From assembly GCF_004798585.1 (NCBI RefSeq), contig NZ_PPXQ01000010.1, forward strand, positions 1-64,000: a DNA stretch of 64,000 bases. Reading direction: 5' to 3'. The DNA is from Massilia sp. Mn16-1_5 (GTDB taxonomy: Bacteria; Pseudomonadota; Gammaproteobacteria; Burkholderiales; Burkholderiaceae_D). The position numbers were made by a program, and so were the translations under genes. Shown piece after piece: positions 29,897 through 42,102 of this stretch. Each line of letters begins with the position of its first letter. Position 1 is the first letter of the stretch. Under the pieces are notes generated by a model. The model was not told the origin of the DNA, ran no database searches, and saw only the letters and a list, made by a program, of their open reading frames with translations.

Positions 29897-30520
29897 ATGC
29901 GCGGCTTATACCTCGTTACCCCGAACTGGGACGACACCGACCGGCTGCTGGCCGCCACCGAATCCGGCCTGCGCGGCGGCGCCGTGCTGGTCCAGTACCG
30001 GCACAAGGAGGCGGACGGCGCCCTGCGCCTGGAACAGGCCGGCGCCTTGCTGGCGCTGTGCCGCCGTTATGGCCGCCGGCTGATCGTCAACGATCACCTC
30101 GACCTGTGCATGCGCCTCGACGCCGATGGCGTGCACCTGGGCGGGACGGACGCCGGGCCGGCGCTGGCGCGGCGGCTGCTGGGGGCCGGGAAGATCGTCG
30201 GCGTCTCCTGCTACGGCCAGCTGGCGCTGGCGCATGCGGCCCAGGAAGCCGGCGCCAGCTACGCCGCCTTTGGCGGCTTCTATCCTTCGCCCGTGAAAAA
30301 ATATGATTTCGTCACGGCGCCGTCGATACTGGACACCGCGCGTACGGAACTGCGCTTGCCGCTGGTCGTCATCGGCGGCATGACGCCGGAGCATGCCGCG
30401 CCGCTGGTGGCGCGCGGGGCGGACATGGTGGCGGCGATTACCGGCGTGTATGGCGACGCCGCTCCGGAAAGCGCCGCGCGGCGTTTCGCCAAGCTGTTTC
30501 ACGGCGCGGCGCGTCCGTGA
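29897..30520 (+). CDS. thiE: Thiamine-phosphate synthase
   Basis: 207 aa TIM barrel that joins HMP-PP and thiazole phosphate. Family motifs are in order: VQYRHKE, VNDHLDL, DGVHLGGTD and VIGGMTPEHA. AAGGAG precedes the ATG, nine bases after thiD. It is the last gene of the thiCSGDE operon; the following gap to cheW has no strong terminator that I can see. Confidence 0.95.
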   Translation: MRGLYLVTPNWDDTDRLLAATESGLRGGAVLVQYRHKEADGALRLEQAGALLALCRRYGRRLIVNDHLDLCMRLDADGVHLGGTDAGPALARRLLGAGKIVGVSCYGQLALAHAAQEAGASYAAFGGFYPSPVKKYDFVTAPSILDTARTELRLPLVVIGGMTPEHAAPLVARGADMVAAITGVYGDAAPESAARRFAKLFHGAARP

Positions 30521-30641
30521 ATCTCGTTGCAGGGGAGAGACACTAGGGCGTGTAAAACCCGAATCGGGGCTTTCCCCTATTTATTGCCGTGCGGAAAAAA
30601 TATAGAATCCCGGTATTCACTTTTCTGCTCCACTCACTACC

Positions 30642-31118
30642 ATGGACAACACGTTGATGAACGATGGCGTGCTCGAAGCACTCGCCTTTAAACTCGGCAA
30701 CGAGGAATACGGCATCAAGATCCTGAAAGTTCAGGAAATCCGCGGCTACGAATCGGTCACCCGCATCGCCAGCGCGCCGGAACACGTCAAGGGCGTGGTC
30801 AACCTGCGCGGCACCATCGTGCCGATCGTCGACATGCGCATCAAGTTCAAGCTGGGCGAGCCGACCTATAACCAGTTCACCGTCGTGATCATCCTGAACA
30901 TCCAGGACCGCGTGGTGGGCATGGTGGTCGATTCGGTGTCCGACGTGATCTCGCTGACCGCCGACCAGATCAAGCCGGCCCCGGACATGGGCGGCGCCCT
31001 CAACACCGACTACCTGGTCGGCCTGGGCACGGTCGATGAGCGCATGATCATCCTGGTCGATATCGACCGCCTGATGTCGTCCGAGGAGATGGGCGTCATC
31101 GAAAGCATCGCCGCCTAA
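30642..31118 (+). CDS. cheW: Chemotaxis coupling protein CheW
   Basis: 158 aa, a single CheW domain (two SH3-like beta-barrels) with [20 protein letters not shown] and [15 protein letters not shown]. It connects chemoreceptors to the kinase CheA. It is a stand-alone copy; no other chemotaxis gene lies in the window, so it may serve a remote or secondary array. A strong terminator follows. Confidence 0.95.
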   Translation: MDNTLMNDGVLEALAFKLGNEEYGIKILKVQEIRGYESVTRIASAPEHVKGVVNLRGTIVPIVDMRIKFKLGEPTYNQFTVVIILNIQDRVVGMVVDSVSDVISLTADQIKPAPDMGGALNTDYLVGLGTVDERMIILVDIDRLMSSEEMGVIESIAA

Positions 31119-31136
31119 GCCACCTCGCTCCATCCA

Positions 31137-31162
31137 AACCCGCCCGCGTGGCGGGTTTTTTC
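31137..31162 (+). terminator. Rho-independent terminator of cheW
   Basis: An 8-bp stem, AACCCGCC / GGCGGGTT (31137-31144 / 31150-31157), with a 5-nt loop, running into TTTTTT. It is 19 bases after the cheW stop. Confidence 0.9.
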
Positions 31163-31241
31163 ATGCCGGCACGGCGCGTGCACGCCGCCGCCGCGCTTCT
31201 GCCTACAATAGCGCCATCGCACTTCCATCCAAGAGAAACCG

Positions 31242-31916
31242 ATGCGCCTGCTTCGCCTGCTCGTCCGTACCCGCCGCCACCCCTCCGCCATCCTGCTGCT
31301 GGCCCAGCTGCTGGGGATGCTGCTGTATCCCTTCCTCGAACGCACCCACTATGGCCACATCGCCTTCAATGCCTTCGGCATCGTGATCCTCACCTTCACC
31401 ATCCGCATGGTGCGGCGCACGCCGGGCCACACCTGGCTCAGCGTGGCCATGGCCGTGCCCATCATCGCGCTGCTGTCGGCCCAGATGTTCCTCAACCTGC
31501 CCGTGCTGCAGGCCTGGGCGTCCGCCCTCGAAGCGCTGTTCTACTTCTACGCGGCCGGCAGCCTGATCGCCTACATGATGGCCGACCGCCACGTCACCAC
31601 CGACGAGCTGTATGCCGCCGGCGCCACCTTCACCTTGCTGGCCTGGGGTTTCACGCACCTCTACCTGGTGGTGCAGGCGCTGGCGCCGCACTCCTTCGCC
31701 GCGGCCGTCAACAGCGAACTGCCGCGCACCTGGACCGAGCTGAATTACCTCAGCTTCGCGCTGCTGTCCTCCACCGGCATCGGCGACGTCATCCCCCTGA
31801 CCGTGCACGCGCGCGCGCTGGCCAGCATCGAGATGTTCGTCGGCCTGATGTACCTTGCTTCGGTGGTCGCGCGCCTGATCGGGCTGACGATGCAGCCGTC
31901 GAAGAATCCCGACTGA
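31242..31916 (+). CDS. Ion channel family (Kv-like pore) membrane protein
   Basis: 224 aa, about six hydrophobic helices. The last two flank a pore loop: LSFALLSSTGIGDVIPLT, then a final helix. The filter reads TGIGD where potassium channels have TVGYGD, so selectivity is uncertain although the spacing is that of the Ion_trans_2 pore. There is no RCK domain. It lies upstream of kup and kdp, consistent with a role in potassium balance. Confidence 0.75.
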   Translation: MRLLRLLVRTRRHPSAILLLAQLLGMLLYPFLERTHYGHIAFNAFGIVILTFTIRMVRRTPGHTWLSVAMAVPIIALLSAQMFLNLPVLQAWASALEALFYFYAAGSLIAYMMADRHVTTDELYAAGATFTLLAWGFTHLYLVVQALAPHSFAAAVNSELPRTWTELNYLSFALLSSTGIGDVIPLTVHARALASIEMFVGLMYLASVVARLIGLTMQPSKNPD

Positions 31917-31988
31917 ACCCTGCCGCGCGCCCTGTACATACAATACCATGGTTACAATATTGCTCAGTCTACTAATCTAGAGAGCAAT

Positions 31989-33869
31989 GTGAGCAAAGAA
32001 ACATCCGGAACCACAAACGTCGCCGCGTTGACGCTCGGCGCAATCGGCGTGGTCTACGGCGATATCGGTACCAGCCCGCTGTACACCATGAAGGAGGTAT
32101 TCGCGCCGGCCCACGGGATCGCCGTTACCGCGTCCAACATCACCGGTGTCGTATCCCTGATCCTGTGGTGCCTGATCGTCGTCATCTCGCTCAAGTACGT
32201 CACCCTGGTGCTCCGGGCCGACAACGGAGGCGAAGGCGGGATCATGGCCCTCACGGCACTGGCCTTGAAGTCGGTGGGCCAGCATGCCCGTCTTTACTAC
32301 CCCGTCATGTTGCTGGGGATGGTCGGCGCCGGCCTGTTTTTCGGGGATGGCGTGATCACGCCCGCGATCACCGTGCTGTCTTCCATCGAGGGCCTGGAAG
32401 TGGCTACACCGGCGGTCAAGCCGTATGTCGTCCCGATCACGTTAGCCGTGCTGACGGTCCTGTACTTGGCCCAGCGCCGGGGGACAGGCGGCATCGGCAA
32501 GTGGTTCGGACCCATCGTGCTCGTCTGGTTCGCGACCCTGGCCGCGATGGGCGTCGTGAACATCGTGCAGAACCCGGCTATCCTTGCCGCGCTTAACCCC
32601 CTTCACGCAGTCGGCTTCCTGCGTCAGAACGGCTGGTTCGCTTTTGTGGCGCTCGGCGCGGTCGTGCTGGCGCTGACCGGGGCCGAGGCCCTGTATGCGG
32701 ACATGGGACATTTCGGCCGCAAGCCGGTCAGGCTGGCCTGGTTCTCGATCGTGTTCCCTGCGTTGGCGCTGAACTATCTCGGCCAGGGCGCCATGCTGCT
32801 GTCGAATCCTGCAGCGGCGGCCAACCCGTTCTTCAACCAGCTCGGCGCATGGAGTGTCTATCCGCTCGTCGTCCTGGCCACCATCGCCGCGGTCGTCGCA
32901 TCGCAAGCGACGATTTCCGGTGCATTCTCGGTAGCCCAGCAAGCGATCTCGCTGGGCTTCCTGCCCCGGATGAAGATCGTGCAGACCTCCAGCCAGGAAA
33001 AAGGGCAGATTTATATCCCGCTCATCAACTGGCTCCAGTTTGCCGCCGTCGTGTTTGCGGTAGTGGCCTTCGGCTCGTCGACCAATCTCGCCTCGGCCTA
33101 TGGCATCGCCGCGACGGCGACCATGCTGACCACGACCTTGCTGACCTTCTTCGTCGTGTATTACGGCTGGAGCTTCCCGCTGCTGGCGGCTGCCGCGGCG
33201 ACGGGCTTCTTCCTGGTTTTCGACGTGACCCTGTTTGCCTCGACAAGCCTGAAGATCGTCAGCGGCGGCTGGTTCACGCTTGCCATCAGCGCGGTGCTCG
33301 TGACCTTGATGCTGACCTGGCGTAAAGGCAAGCAGCTCGTCTACGAGAACTTGCAGCATCACCTGATCCCGTTGCCGGATTTCCTGGTCAGTTTGTTCGG
33401 CAGCCCGCCGCAGCGCGTGCCCGGCACCGCCGTGTTCTTTCGTGCGGAAGGCGACGGTGTGCCGCATGCCATGTTGCACAATCTGACGCATAACAAGGTG
33501 CTGCACGAACGGGTCGTGTTCCTGACCGTGCTTTCGCTGGGCATCCCGACCGTCCGGGCGGATGAACGCATCAGGATCGAGCCGCTCGGGCACCAGTGCT
33601 ACCAGGTCTACCTGTCGTACGGCTTTGTCGACGAACGCAATGTGCCGCACGACCTGTCCGCGTGTGCCGGCCAGGGATTCGTCTTCGAGCCGATGGAAAC
33701 CTCGTATTTTGTCGCCAGGCAGAACATCATCTCCACTCCGGGGGCGGGAATGGCGGCTTGGCGCGAGAGCCTGTACGCGTCGATGGCGCGGAACGCACGC
33801 GATGCCGCCGACTACTTCAAGCTGCCGCCAAACCGCGTTATCGAGCTCGGGACCCAAGTGGAGATTTGA
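31989..33869 (+). CDS. kup: KUP-type potassium transporter
   Basis: 626 aa, about 12 membrane helices and a cytosolic C-terminal domain. The N-terminal signature GVVYGDIGTSPLYTMKEVF and the GEGGIMAL segment are diagnostic of KUP/HAK/KT proton-coupled potassium uptake. It starts with GTG after AGAG. It ends 15 bases from the stop of kdpE on the other strand, so the two potassium systems are convergent. Confidence 0.96.
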   Translation: MSKETSGTTNVAALTLGAIGVVYGDIGTSPLYTMKEVFAPAHGIAVTASNITGVVSLILWCLIVVISLKYVTLVLRADNGGEGGIMALTALALKSVGQHARLYYPVMLLGMVGAGLFFGDGVITPAITVLSSIEGLEVATPAVKPYVVPITLAVLTVLYLAQRRGTGGIGKWFGPIVLVWFATLAAMGVVNIVQNPAILAALNPLHAVGFLRQNGWFAFVALGAVVLALTGAEALYADMGHFGRKPVRLAWFSIVFPALALNYLGQGAMLLSNPAAAANPFFNQLGAWSVYPLVVLATIAAVVASQATISGAFSVAQQAISLGFLPRMKIVQTSSQEKGQIYIPLINWLQFAAVVFAVVAFGSSTNLASAYGIAATATMLTTTLLTFFVVYYGWSFPLLAAAAATGFFLVFDVTLFASTSLKIVSGGWFTLAISAVLVTLMLTWRKGKQLVYENLQHHLIPLPDFLVSLFGSPPQRVPGTAVFFRAEGDGVPHAMLHNLTHNKVLHERVVFLTVLSLGIPTVRADERIRIEPLGHQCYQVYLSYGFVDERNVPHDLSACAGQGFVFEPMETSYFVARQNIISTPGAGMAAWRESLYASMARNARDAADYFKLPPNRVIELGTQVEI

Positions 33870-33884
33870 CGGCACACAGCATAG

Positions 33885-34580
33885 TCACCCCGGCTGGAAC
33901 CGATAACCGACACCGGTTTCGGTCAGCATGAAGCGCGGCTGGGCGGGGTTGTCTTCCAGCTTGTGACGAAGGTGGCCCATGTAGACACGCAGGTAATGCG
34001 CGTTCTCCGCCTGGTTCGGCCCCCATACCGTGCGCAGGAGCTGGGGCGTCGTCATGACCTTGCCGGCATTGCCGACCAGCGCCGCCAGCAGCCGGTGTTC
34101 GGTTGGCGTCAGGCGCACTGTCTGGCCGGCCTTCGTCACGCGCCGGTTCTGCAGGTCGACCGTCACGTCGCCGAAGCGGATTTGCCCGTCCGCGCCCGCC
34201 AGCGGGACCCGCTGGCGGCGCCGCGCCGCGCGCACCCGTGCCAGCAGTTCGCCGACGCCGAAGGGCTTGGTCAGGTAGTCGTCCGCACCGTAGTCGAGCG
34301 CACGGATTTTCTCGTCCTCGCTGGTGCGCGCCGACAGCACGATCACCGGCACCGCCGACCATTTCCGCAGCTCTCCGATCAAGCCGATGCCGTCGCCGTC
34401 GGGCAAGCCGAGGTCGAGGATGACGATGTCGGGCTTGCGGGTGGCCGCTTCCGTCAGGCCGCGCTTGAGCGTCGCGGCCTCATGGACCTGCCATCCTTCC
34501 TGTTCCAGCGCCGCCCGCACGAAGCGGCGGATGTGCGGCTCGTCTTCTACCAGGACGGCAGTACCGGCAAACTCACTCAT
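33885..34580 (-). CDS. kdpE: KdpE response regulator
   Basis: 231 aa OmpR-type regulator. The receiver has the phosphorylation site Asp56 in VILDLGLPDGDG, and the C-terminal winged helix binds DNA. It turns on kdpFABC when KdpD senses low potassium. The start overlaps the kdpD stop by eight bases. It is the last gene of the operon. Confidence 0.96.
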   Translation of the reverse strand: MSEFAGTAVLVEDEPHIRRFVRAALEQEGWQVHEAATLKRGLTEAATRKPDIVILDLGLPDGDGIGLIGELRKWSAVPVIVLSARTSEDEKIRALDYGADDYLTKPFGVGELLARVRAARRRQRVPLAGADGQIRFGDVTVDLQNRRVTKAGQTVRLTPTEHRLLAALVGNAGKVMTTPQLLRTVWGPNQAENAHYLRVYMGHLRHKLEDNPAQPRFMLTETGVGYRFQPG

Positions 34581-37311
34581 TCTCTTCCTTCATTTCCGGC
34601 TCTTCATCGAGCCTCGGCATTTCCGGCGGCGTTCCCAGCGGCAGGGAAAAAACAAACGTGGCGCCGCCGCCGTGCCGGCGCGCGCACTGGATGGTCCCAC
34701 CATGTGCGCCGACGATCGCACGGCAGATCGCCAGACCAAGGCCGACGCCGGGCTTGGCCGATTCGCGTTCGCCACGCATGAACTTCTCGAACAGCGCTTC
34801 TTCCCGGCCCGGCGGCAGGCCGGGACCGTTATCGCTGACCGAAACCTTCATCCAGGCGCCGCGCGCCTCGGCCGCGATGGTAATCGTGCTTCCTCGCGGG
34901 GTGTATTTTCCCGCGTTTTCCAGCAGGTTGGAGAGTACCCGTTCGATCAGCACGGCATCGAACCTGATTAGCGGCAAATCGGCCGGCACCTGGGTCAGCA
35001 CGAGATGATCGGTGATGGCCGCCTGGCTCGCACGCAGGGCGCTGCCGATGACTTCCTCGATCGGCTGCCATTGCAGGTTGAGCTTGACCGCGCCGCTCTC
35101 GATGCGCGCCATGTCCAGCAGGTTCGTCACCAGCATGCTCAAGCGCACGGTTTCCCGGCGCAGCGCATCGGCCATGCCGCGCTGCGCGGCCGAGAGTGGC
35201 GGTGTCGAATGCGCCAGCCATTCGGCCTGCGCCATCAGCGCCGTCAAGGGCGTGCGCAAGTCATGCGACAGCGCCGCCAGCAGGGAATTACGCAAACGCT
35301 CGGACTCCATGTCGACCAGGGCGTCCTGTGCAACCTCGATGTAGTGCACCCGTTCGAGCGCGATGGCCGCCAGCGCCGCGAACGTGTCGAGCTGCTGGCG
35401 CTGTTCCGGCACCAGCAGGAAGCGCGCGTCCTCAGCTTCGACCGCCAGCACGCCCCGGGTGCCCATCGGCGCGACCAGCGGCATGTAAAAGACCGGGCTG
35501 CCCGGCAAGGTATCGCTTCCCCTGCCGGCGCTGGCGCGGTGATCGAAAGCCCATTGGGCGATGCCGACATCCAGATCCGCGAGGTCCGCATCGCCATCGG
35601 CGCCGGTCGGGCGCACATGGCCCTCGCCGTCGGGTACCAACAATGCCGTGCGCGCGCCGAAGGTCTGGCCGATGGCGGCGCGGGTAGCTTCCGTGATCTG
35701 CTCCGTCTGCAACACCCCGGATAATGCGCGCGCGAACTCGTAGAGCGCGCGCGTCCTGCTCTCGCGGCGCGCCGCGACATGGGCCTGGAAACGCAGGCCG
35801 GCCGTCAGGTGCCCGGTGATCAGGCCGACCGCGAGCATCACGCCGAAGGTCACCAGGTACTGGAAATCCGACACCGCAAACGTGAAGCGGGGCGGCACGA
35901 AGAAGAAATCGAAACAAGCGATGCCGACGCAGGTGGCGGTCACCGAGGGCCCACGTCCGAGACGCACCGCTACCAGCAACACGACCAGCAGGAACAGCAT
36001 CGCGATGTTGGCCAGGTCCAGGTAGCCGATGGCCGGCGTGGCAAGCAATGCCATGCCGATGCTGGCCAGTGCGGCGGCGCCGTGCGCGAGGGCGGCGCGC
36101 CTGCCGGACAGGCCCGGCACGCCAGGCTGGGCGAACGGAAACGGGAAACGCGGCGCGTCGCCGGCCGGCGCGTCGTGCGCCGCGGCCACCTCGATCAGGT
36201 CGATGTCGGGAGCCAGGCGTGCGATCCGGACACTGCGCGGCAGGCGCCACGGCGCGTTGCCGCGGCGGCCAAGTGCGATCCTGGGCAGGTTGTGGCTGCG
36301 CGCGTAGGTCACGACGGCATCTTCCACGGCGTTGCCAGGCAACACATCGGTCGTCGCACCGAGATCGCCGGCCAGCTTGAGCACGCGCAGGATGCGCTCG
36401 CGCCGCTGCGCGGCCAGCCGCTGCAAGGCCGGGGTCTCGACGTACACCGCGTGCCAGCTGGCGCCCAGCTGCCCGGCCAGCCGCGCCGCGCCGCGCACCA
36501 CGCCTTCGGCCTCGGGGCCGGGCCCGACGCAGGCAAGTAGCGCCGTCCCGCTGCCCCAGACCGCGCCGATCGATTTTTCGACGCGGTAGGCGCGCACGTC
36601 GTCGCCGATGCGTTCGGCAGTGCGCCGCAGGGCCAGTTCGCGCAGCGCGATCAGGTTCCCCTTGCGGAAGAAATTCCGGCCGGCCCGTTCGGCCTGCGCC
36701 GGTTGGTACACCTTGCCCTGCCTGAGCCGGGCCAGCAGTTCGTCCGCCGGCAGGTCCACCAGCACCACCTCGTCGGCTGCGTCGAACACGGTATCGGGGA
36801 CGGTCTCGCCGACGCGGATGCCGGTGATGCCGCCGACGACGTCGTTCAGGCTCTCGAGGTGCTGTACGTTGACTGTGGTGAACACGTCGATGCCGGCGGC
36901 GAGCAGTTCCTCGATGTCCTGCCAGCGCTTCGGATGGCGCGAGCCGGGCACGTTCGTATGGGCCAGTTCGTCGACCAGCACCAGCCGCGGCCGCCGCCCG
37001 AGTGCGGCGTCGATGTCGAATTCGCTCAGCGTCTTGCCGCGGTAACCGATGCGCTTGCGCGGCAGGACATCGAGCCCGTCCAGCAATGCCTCGGTCTCGG
37101 CCCGGCCGTGCGTCTCGACAATGCCGACCAGCGGCTTGTCGCCGGCGGCGAGCTGGCGCGCGGCCGACAGCATGGCGTAGGTCTTGCCCACGCCGGCCGA
37201 CGCACCAAAATAAATCCGCAGCTTGCCGCGCGCGGCGCGGCGCTCCTGCTCCTGCACCTGAGCGAGCAAGGCGTCCGGGTCGCGCCGCTGTTCGTCGCCG
37301 GGAAAGTTCAT
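34573..37311 (-). CDS. kdpD: KdpD osmosensitive potassium-sensing histidine kinase
   Basis: 912 aa. An N-terminal KdpD domain carries the Walker A GASAGVGKT (36-44) and TNVPGSRHPKRWQD. A UspA-like domain, four membrane helices (about 405-500) and a GAF-like region follow. The HisKA H-box has His683 in SHDLRTPL, and the HATPase has DNGPGLPPG. It phosphorylates KdpE at low potassium. It is ten bases after kdpC. Confidence 0.96.
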   Translation of the reverse strand: MNFPGDEQRRDPDALLAQVQEQERRAARGKLRIYFGASAGVGKTYAMLSAARQLAAGDKPLVGIVETHGRAETEALLDGLDVLPRKRIGYRGKTLSEFDIDAALGRRPRLVLVDELAHTNVPGSRHPKRWQDIEELLAAGIDVFTTVNVQHLESLNDVVGGITGIRVGETVPDTVFDAADEVVLVDLPADELLARLRQGKVYQPAQAERAGRNFFRKGNLIALRELALRRTAERIGDDVRAYRVEKSIGAVWGSGTALLACVGPGPEAEGVVRGAARLAGQLGASWHAVYVETPALQRLAAQRRERILRVLKLAGDLGATTDVLPGNAVEDAVVTYARSHNLPRIALGRRGNAPWRLPRSVRIARLAPDIDLIEVAAAHDAPAGDAPRFPFPFAQPGVPGLSGRRAALAHGAAALASIGMALLATPAIGYLDLANIAMLFLLVVLLVAVRLGRGPSVTATCVGIACFDFFFVPPRFTFAVSDFQYLVTFGVMLAVGLITGHLTAGLRFQAHVAARRESRTRALYEFARALSGVLQTEQITEATRAAIGQTFGARTALLVPDGEGHVRPTGADGDADLADLDVGIAQWAFDHRASAGRGSDTLPGSPVFYMPLVAPMGTRGVLAVEAEDARFLLVPEQRQQLDTFAALAAIALERVHYIEVAQDALVDMESERLRNSLLAALSHDLRTPLTALMAQAEWLAHSTPPLSAAQRGMADALRRETVRLSMLVTNLLDMARIESGAVKLNLQWQPIEEVIGSALRASQAAITDHLVLTQVPADLPLIRFDAVLIERVLSNLLENAGKYTPRGSTITIAAEARGAWMKVSVSDNGPGLPPGREEALFEKFMRGERESAKPGVGLGLAICRAIVGAHGGTIQCARRHGGGATFVFSLPLGTPPEMPRLDEEPEMKEENE

Positions 37312-37321
37312 TCAGCCCCTT

Positions 37322-37906
37322 TCACCGGACCAGCGGCGAACGGGCGTCCAGCGCGCGGTTCAGCGCCAGCACGTTCACGCGCGGTTCGCCCAGCACGCCG
37401 AACAGCGGCTGCTGGCCATTGGCGTCGATTAGCGCGCGTACTTCCTGTTGCGGCAGGCGGCGCGCCGCCGCCACGCGCCCGGCCTGGTAGTAGGCCGCGG
37501 CCAGGCTGATGTCCGGATCGAGGCCGCTGGCCGAGGCCGTGACGAGGTCGACCGGCACCGCGGCACGGTTGTCCGGGTCGGCCTGTTTCAGCGCGTCGAT
37601 CCGCGCGCGCACGGCGTCTGCCAGCGCCGGATTGGTCGGCCCCTGGTTCGAGCCAGCCGAACCGGCGCCGTTGTTCGCCATGGGCGCGGTGGCGGACGGC
37701 CGGCCCCAAAAGTAGCCGGGGTTCGAAAACGGCTGCCCGATCAGCGTCGCGCCGACGGTCTTGCCGCCGGCCTCGACCAGGCCGCCGTTTGCCTGGTGCG
37801 CAAAGACGGCGCGGCCGATGCCGGTGACGGCCGCCGGGTACAGCACCCCGCACAGCAGGCTCAGGGCGCCGAATACGACCAGCGCGGGACGGATGATGGA
37901 TGGCAT
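37322..37906 (-). CDS. kdpC: Potassium-transporting ATPase subunit C
   Basis: 194 aa with one N-terminal membrane helix and a periplasmic domain. The conserved WGRPSAT (here FWGRPSAT) and the C-terminal [19 protein letters not shown] segments are present. KdpC stabilises the KdpFABC complex. It lies between kdpB and kdpD in the operon. Confidence 0.95.
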   Translation of the reverse strand: MPSIIRPALVVFGALSLLCGVLYPAAVTGIGRAVFAHQANGGLVEAGGKTVGATLIGQPFSNPGYFWGRPSATAPMANNGAGSAGSNQGPTNPALADAVRARIDALKQADPDNRAAVPVDLVTASASGLDPDISLAAAYYQAGRVAAARRLPQQEVRALIDANGQQPLFGVLGEPRVNVLALNRALDARSPLVR

Positions 37907-37930
37907 GATGGATTCCTTGTTCAGACGGAT

Positions 37931-40045
<2,115 letters not shown>

Positions 40046-40094
40046 GAGGTACTCCAGGGTTGGACTATTGCGGCGGGCTGGGGCCCACCCTTGT

Positions 40095-41900
40095 TTATTT
40101 TCCGAACAGCTGCAGGTGTTCGGCGACGGGGCCGAGCGCCAGCGCCGGCACGTAGTTCAGCACGCCGACCAGCACTACCACGCCCACCAGCAGGCCGACG
40201 AACATCGGTCCATGCGTGGGCATGGTCCCGGCGTTGGCCGGCAGGCGCTGCTTGCCCGCCAACGACCCGGCGATCGCCAGTACCGGCACGATCACGGCGA
40301 AGCGGCCGAACCACATGGCGATCGCCAGCATCGTGTTGTAGAAGGGCGTATTCGCGGACAGGCCGGCGAAGGCGCTGCCATTGTTGTTGGCGGCCGAGCT
40401 GAACGCGTACAGGATCTCCGAGAAGCCGTGTGCTCCCGGATTGGCGAGACCGAGCCTGCCCGCGTCCGCCATCACGGCGATCGAGGTGCCTGCCAACACC
40501 AGCAACGGCGTGACCAGAATCGCGACGGACGTCATCTTGATCTCGTAGGCCTGGATCTTCTTGCCCAGGTATTCGGGGGTGCGGCCGATCATCAGGCCGG
40601 CGATGAACACCGCCATGATCGCGAACAGCAGCATGCCGTACAGGCCGGAGCCGACGCCGCCGAAGACCACCTCGCCGAACTGCATCAGCAGCAGCGGCAC
40701 CGCGCCGCCCAGCGGCGTGAACGAATCGTGCATCGCGTTGACCGCGCCGCACGACGCGGCCGTGGTGACGGCGGCGAACAGCGCCGAGGCGTCGATGCCG
40801 AAGCGGGTTTCCTTGCCTTCCATGTTGCCGCCCGCTTGCAGGGGACCGGCCTGCTGGTCAACACCCATGGCCTGCAGCGCCGGGTTCGCCTGGTGCTCGG
40901 AGACCATCACGCCGGCGGTCATGACGGCGAACAGCACCGTCATGGCCGCCAGCACCGCCCAGCCCTGGCGCCGGTCGCCGACCAGGCGGCCGAAGGCGAA
41001 GCACAGCGCGGCCGGGATCAGGAAGATCGCCACCATCTGGAACAGGTTCGACAAGGGCGTCGGATTTTCATAGGGATGGGCCGAGTTGGCGTTGAAGAAG
41101 CCGCCGCCGTTGGTACCCAGCAGCTTGATCGCTTCCTGCGAGGCGACCGGACCCATCGCGATGGTCTGCGTGGCGGCGGTGACGCTTTCCGTGACCGGCT
41201 GGCCCTGGGCATCGACCAGCGGCTGGCCATCGGCGCCGCTTTTCGGCTGGGTGTAGGTAACCGGATCGAGCAGCTGCACCTGCTGGTAGCCGGAGAAGTT
41301 CTGGATCACGCCCTGTCCCATGAGGAAGGCCGAGAATACCAGCGACAGCGGCAGCAGCACGTACAGGGTGCTGCGCACCAGGTCGGCCCAGAAGTTGCCG
41401 ATCGACTGGGCGGATTTTGCCGAGAAGCCGCGAATCAGCGCGAACACGACGGCGATGCCAGTGGCGGCCGAAAAGAAGTTCTGGCAGGTCAGGGCCAGCA
41501 TCTGGGTCAGGTAGCTCATGGTCTGCTCGCCGCCGTAGCCCTGCCAGTTGGTGTTGCTGACGAAGCTGACGGCGGTATTGAAGGCCGAGTCCGGACTGAC
41601 GTTGCCGAGTGCCTGGGGATTGAGCGGCAGCCAGGCTTGGACACGCTGCAAGGCATAAACGGCGAGCGTGCCCAGGGCATTGAAGGCGAGCAGCGCCAGG
41701 GCATAGGCCTTCCAACCCATGCCCTGCTCGGGCGCGATGCTGGCGGCGCGGTACAGGCTTGACTCGATCCGCTGCAGCCAGCCGAAGCCGCGCACGCGGC
41801 CGCCTTCGGCCACGCGGGCCAGCAGGATGCCGAGCGGCCAAGACGAGGCCAGCAGGATCGCGAGGAACAGCGCCGGAAGCGCCAGCGACTGGATGTCCAT
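40095..41900 (-). CDS. kdpA: Potassium-transporting ATPase channel subunit A
   Basis: 601 aa, ten membrane helices, with four repeated pore loops containing the selectivity glycines (for example [20 protein letters not shown]). It holds the potassium-specific pore of the Kdp pump. The ATG at 41900 overlaps the kdpF stop (TGATG); a GTG at 41903 is also possible. Confidence 0.97.
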   Translation of the reverse strand: MDIQSLALPALFLAILLASSWPLGILLARVAEGGRVRGFGWLQRIESSLYRAASIAPEQGMGWKAYALALLAFNALGTLAVYALQRVQAWLPLNPQALGNVSPDSAFNTAVSFVSNTNWQGYGGEQTMSYLTQMLALTCQNFFSAATGIAVVFALIRGFSAKSAQSIGNFWADLVRSTLYVLLPLSLVFSAFLMGQGVIQNFSGYQQVQLLDPVTYTQPKSGADGQPLVDAQGQPVTESVTAATQTIAMGPVASQEAIKLLGTNGGGFFNANSAHPYENPTPLSNLFQMVAIFLIPAALCFAFGRLVGDRRQGWAVLAAMTVLFAVMTAGVMVSEHQANPALQAMGVDQQAGPLQAGGNMEGKETRFGIDASALFAAVTTAASCGAVNAMHDSFTPLGGAVPLLLMQFGEVVFGGVGSGLYGMLLFAIMAVFIAGLMIGRTPEYLGKKIQAYEIKMTSVAILVTPLLVLAGTSIAVMADAGRLGLANPGAHGFSEILYAFSSAANNNGSAFAGLSANTPFYNTMLAIAMWFGRFAVIVPVLAIAGSLAGKQRLPANAGTMPTHGPMFVGLLVGVVVLVGVLNYVPALALGPVAEHLQLFGK

Positions 41901-41989
41901 CACAGGTCCTCCGCGTTGAACATGGCGTACAGCAGGTAGGCCAGCAGGGCGCCGGAAACGAGCGCGCCGATCAGGTAGAAGGGCGTCAT
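41900..41989 (-). CDS. kdpF: Potassium-transporting ATPase subunit F
   Basis: 29-aa single-span membrane peptide, [20 protein letters not shown] then YAMFNAEDL. The length and pattern match KdpF, the lipid-like stabiliser of KdpFABC. It is coupled at both ends: its ATG overlaps the stop of the small upstream frame (ATGA), and its TGA overlaps kdpA. Confidence 0.85.
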   Translation of the reverse strand: MTPFYLIGALVSGALLAYLLYAMFNAEDL

Positions 41990-42078
41990 TTACGCTCTCC
42001 CAGTTGCGCGCAAGCGCTTGCCATGCCCCAGATCAGGACGGAAAACAAGGCGATCGCGCCGAGGTAGACGATATCCAT
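41986..42078 (-). CDS. 30-aa membrane peptide leading the kdp operon
   Basis: [20 protein letters not shown] then [10 protein letters not shown]: one hydrophobic helix with a positively charged end. GGAG is seven bases before the ATG, and its stop overlaps the kdpF ATG, so it is translated with the operon. It resembles KdpF in size and topology but is a separate gene. Small frames of this kind upstream of kdpF occur in other betaproteobacteria to my recollection; the role is unknown. Confidence 0.7.
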   Translation of the reverse strand: MDIVYLGAIALFSVLIWGMASACAQLGERK

Positions 42079-42102
42079 GAGTATCTCCATGTGCCCGGTT
42101 GA

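Noticed and set aside
30541-30590. CCCGAATCGGGG-type hairpin between thiE and cheW, considered as the thi operon terminator
   Set aside because: Short stem and no T-run, so I did not list it as a terminator.
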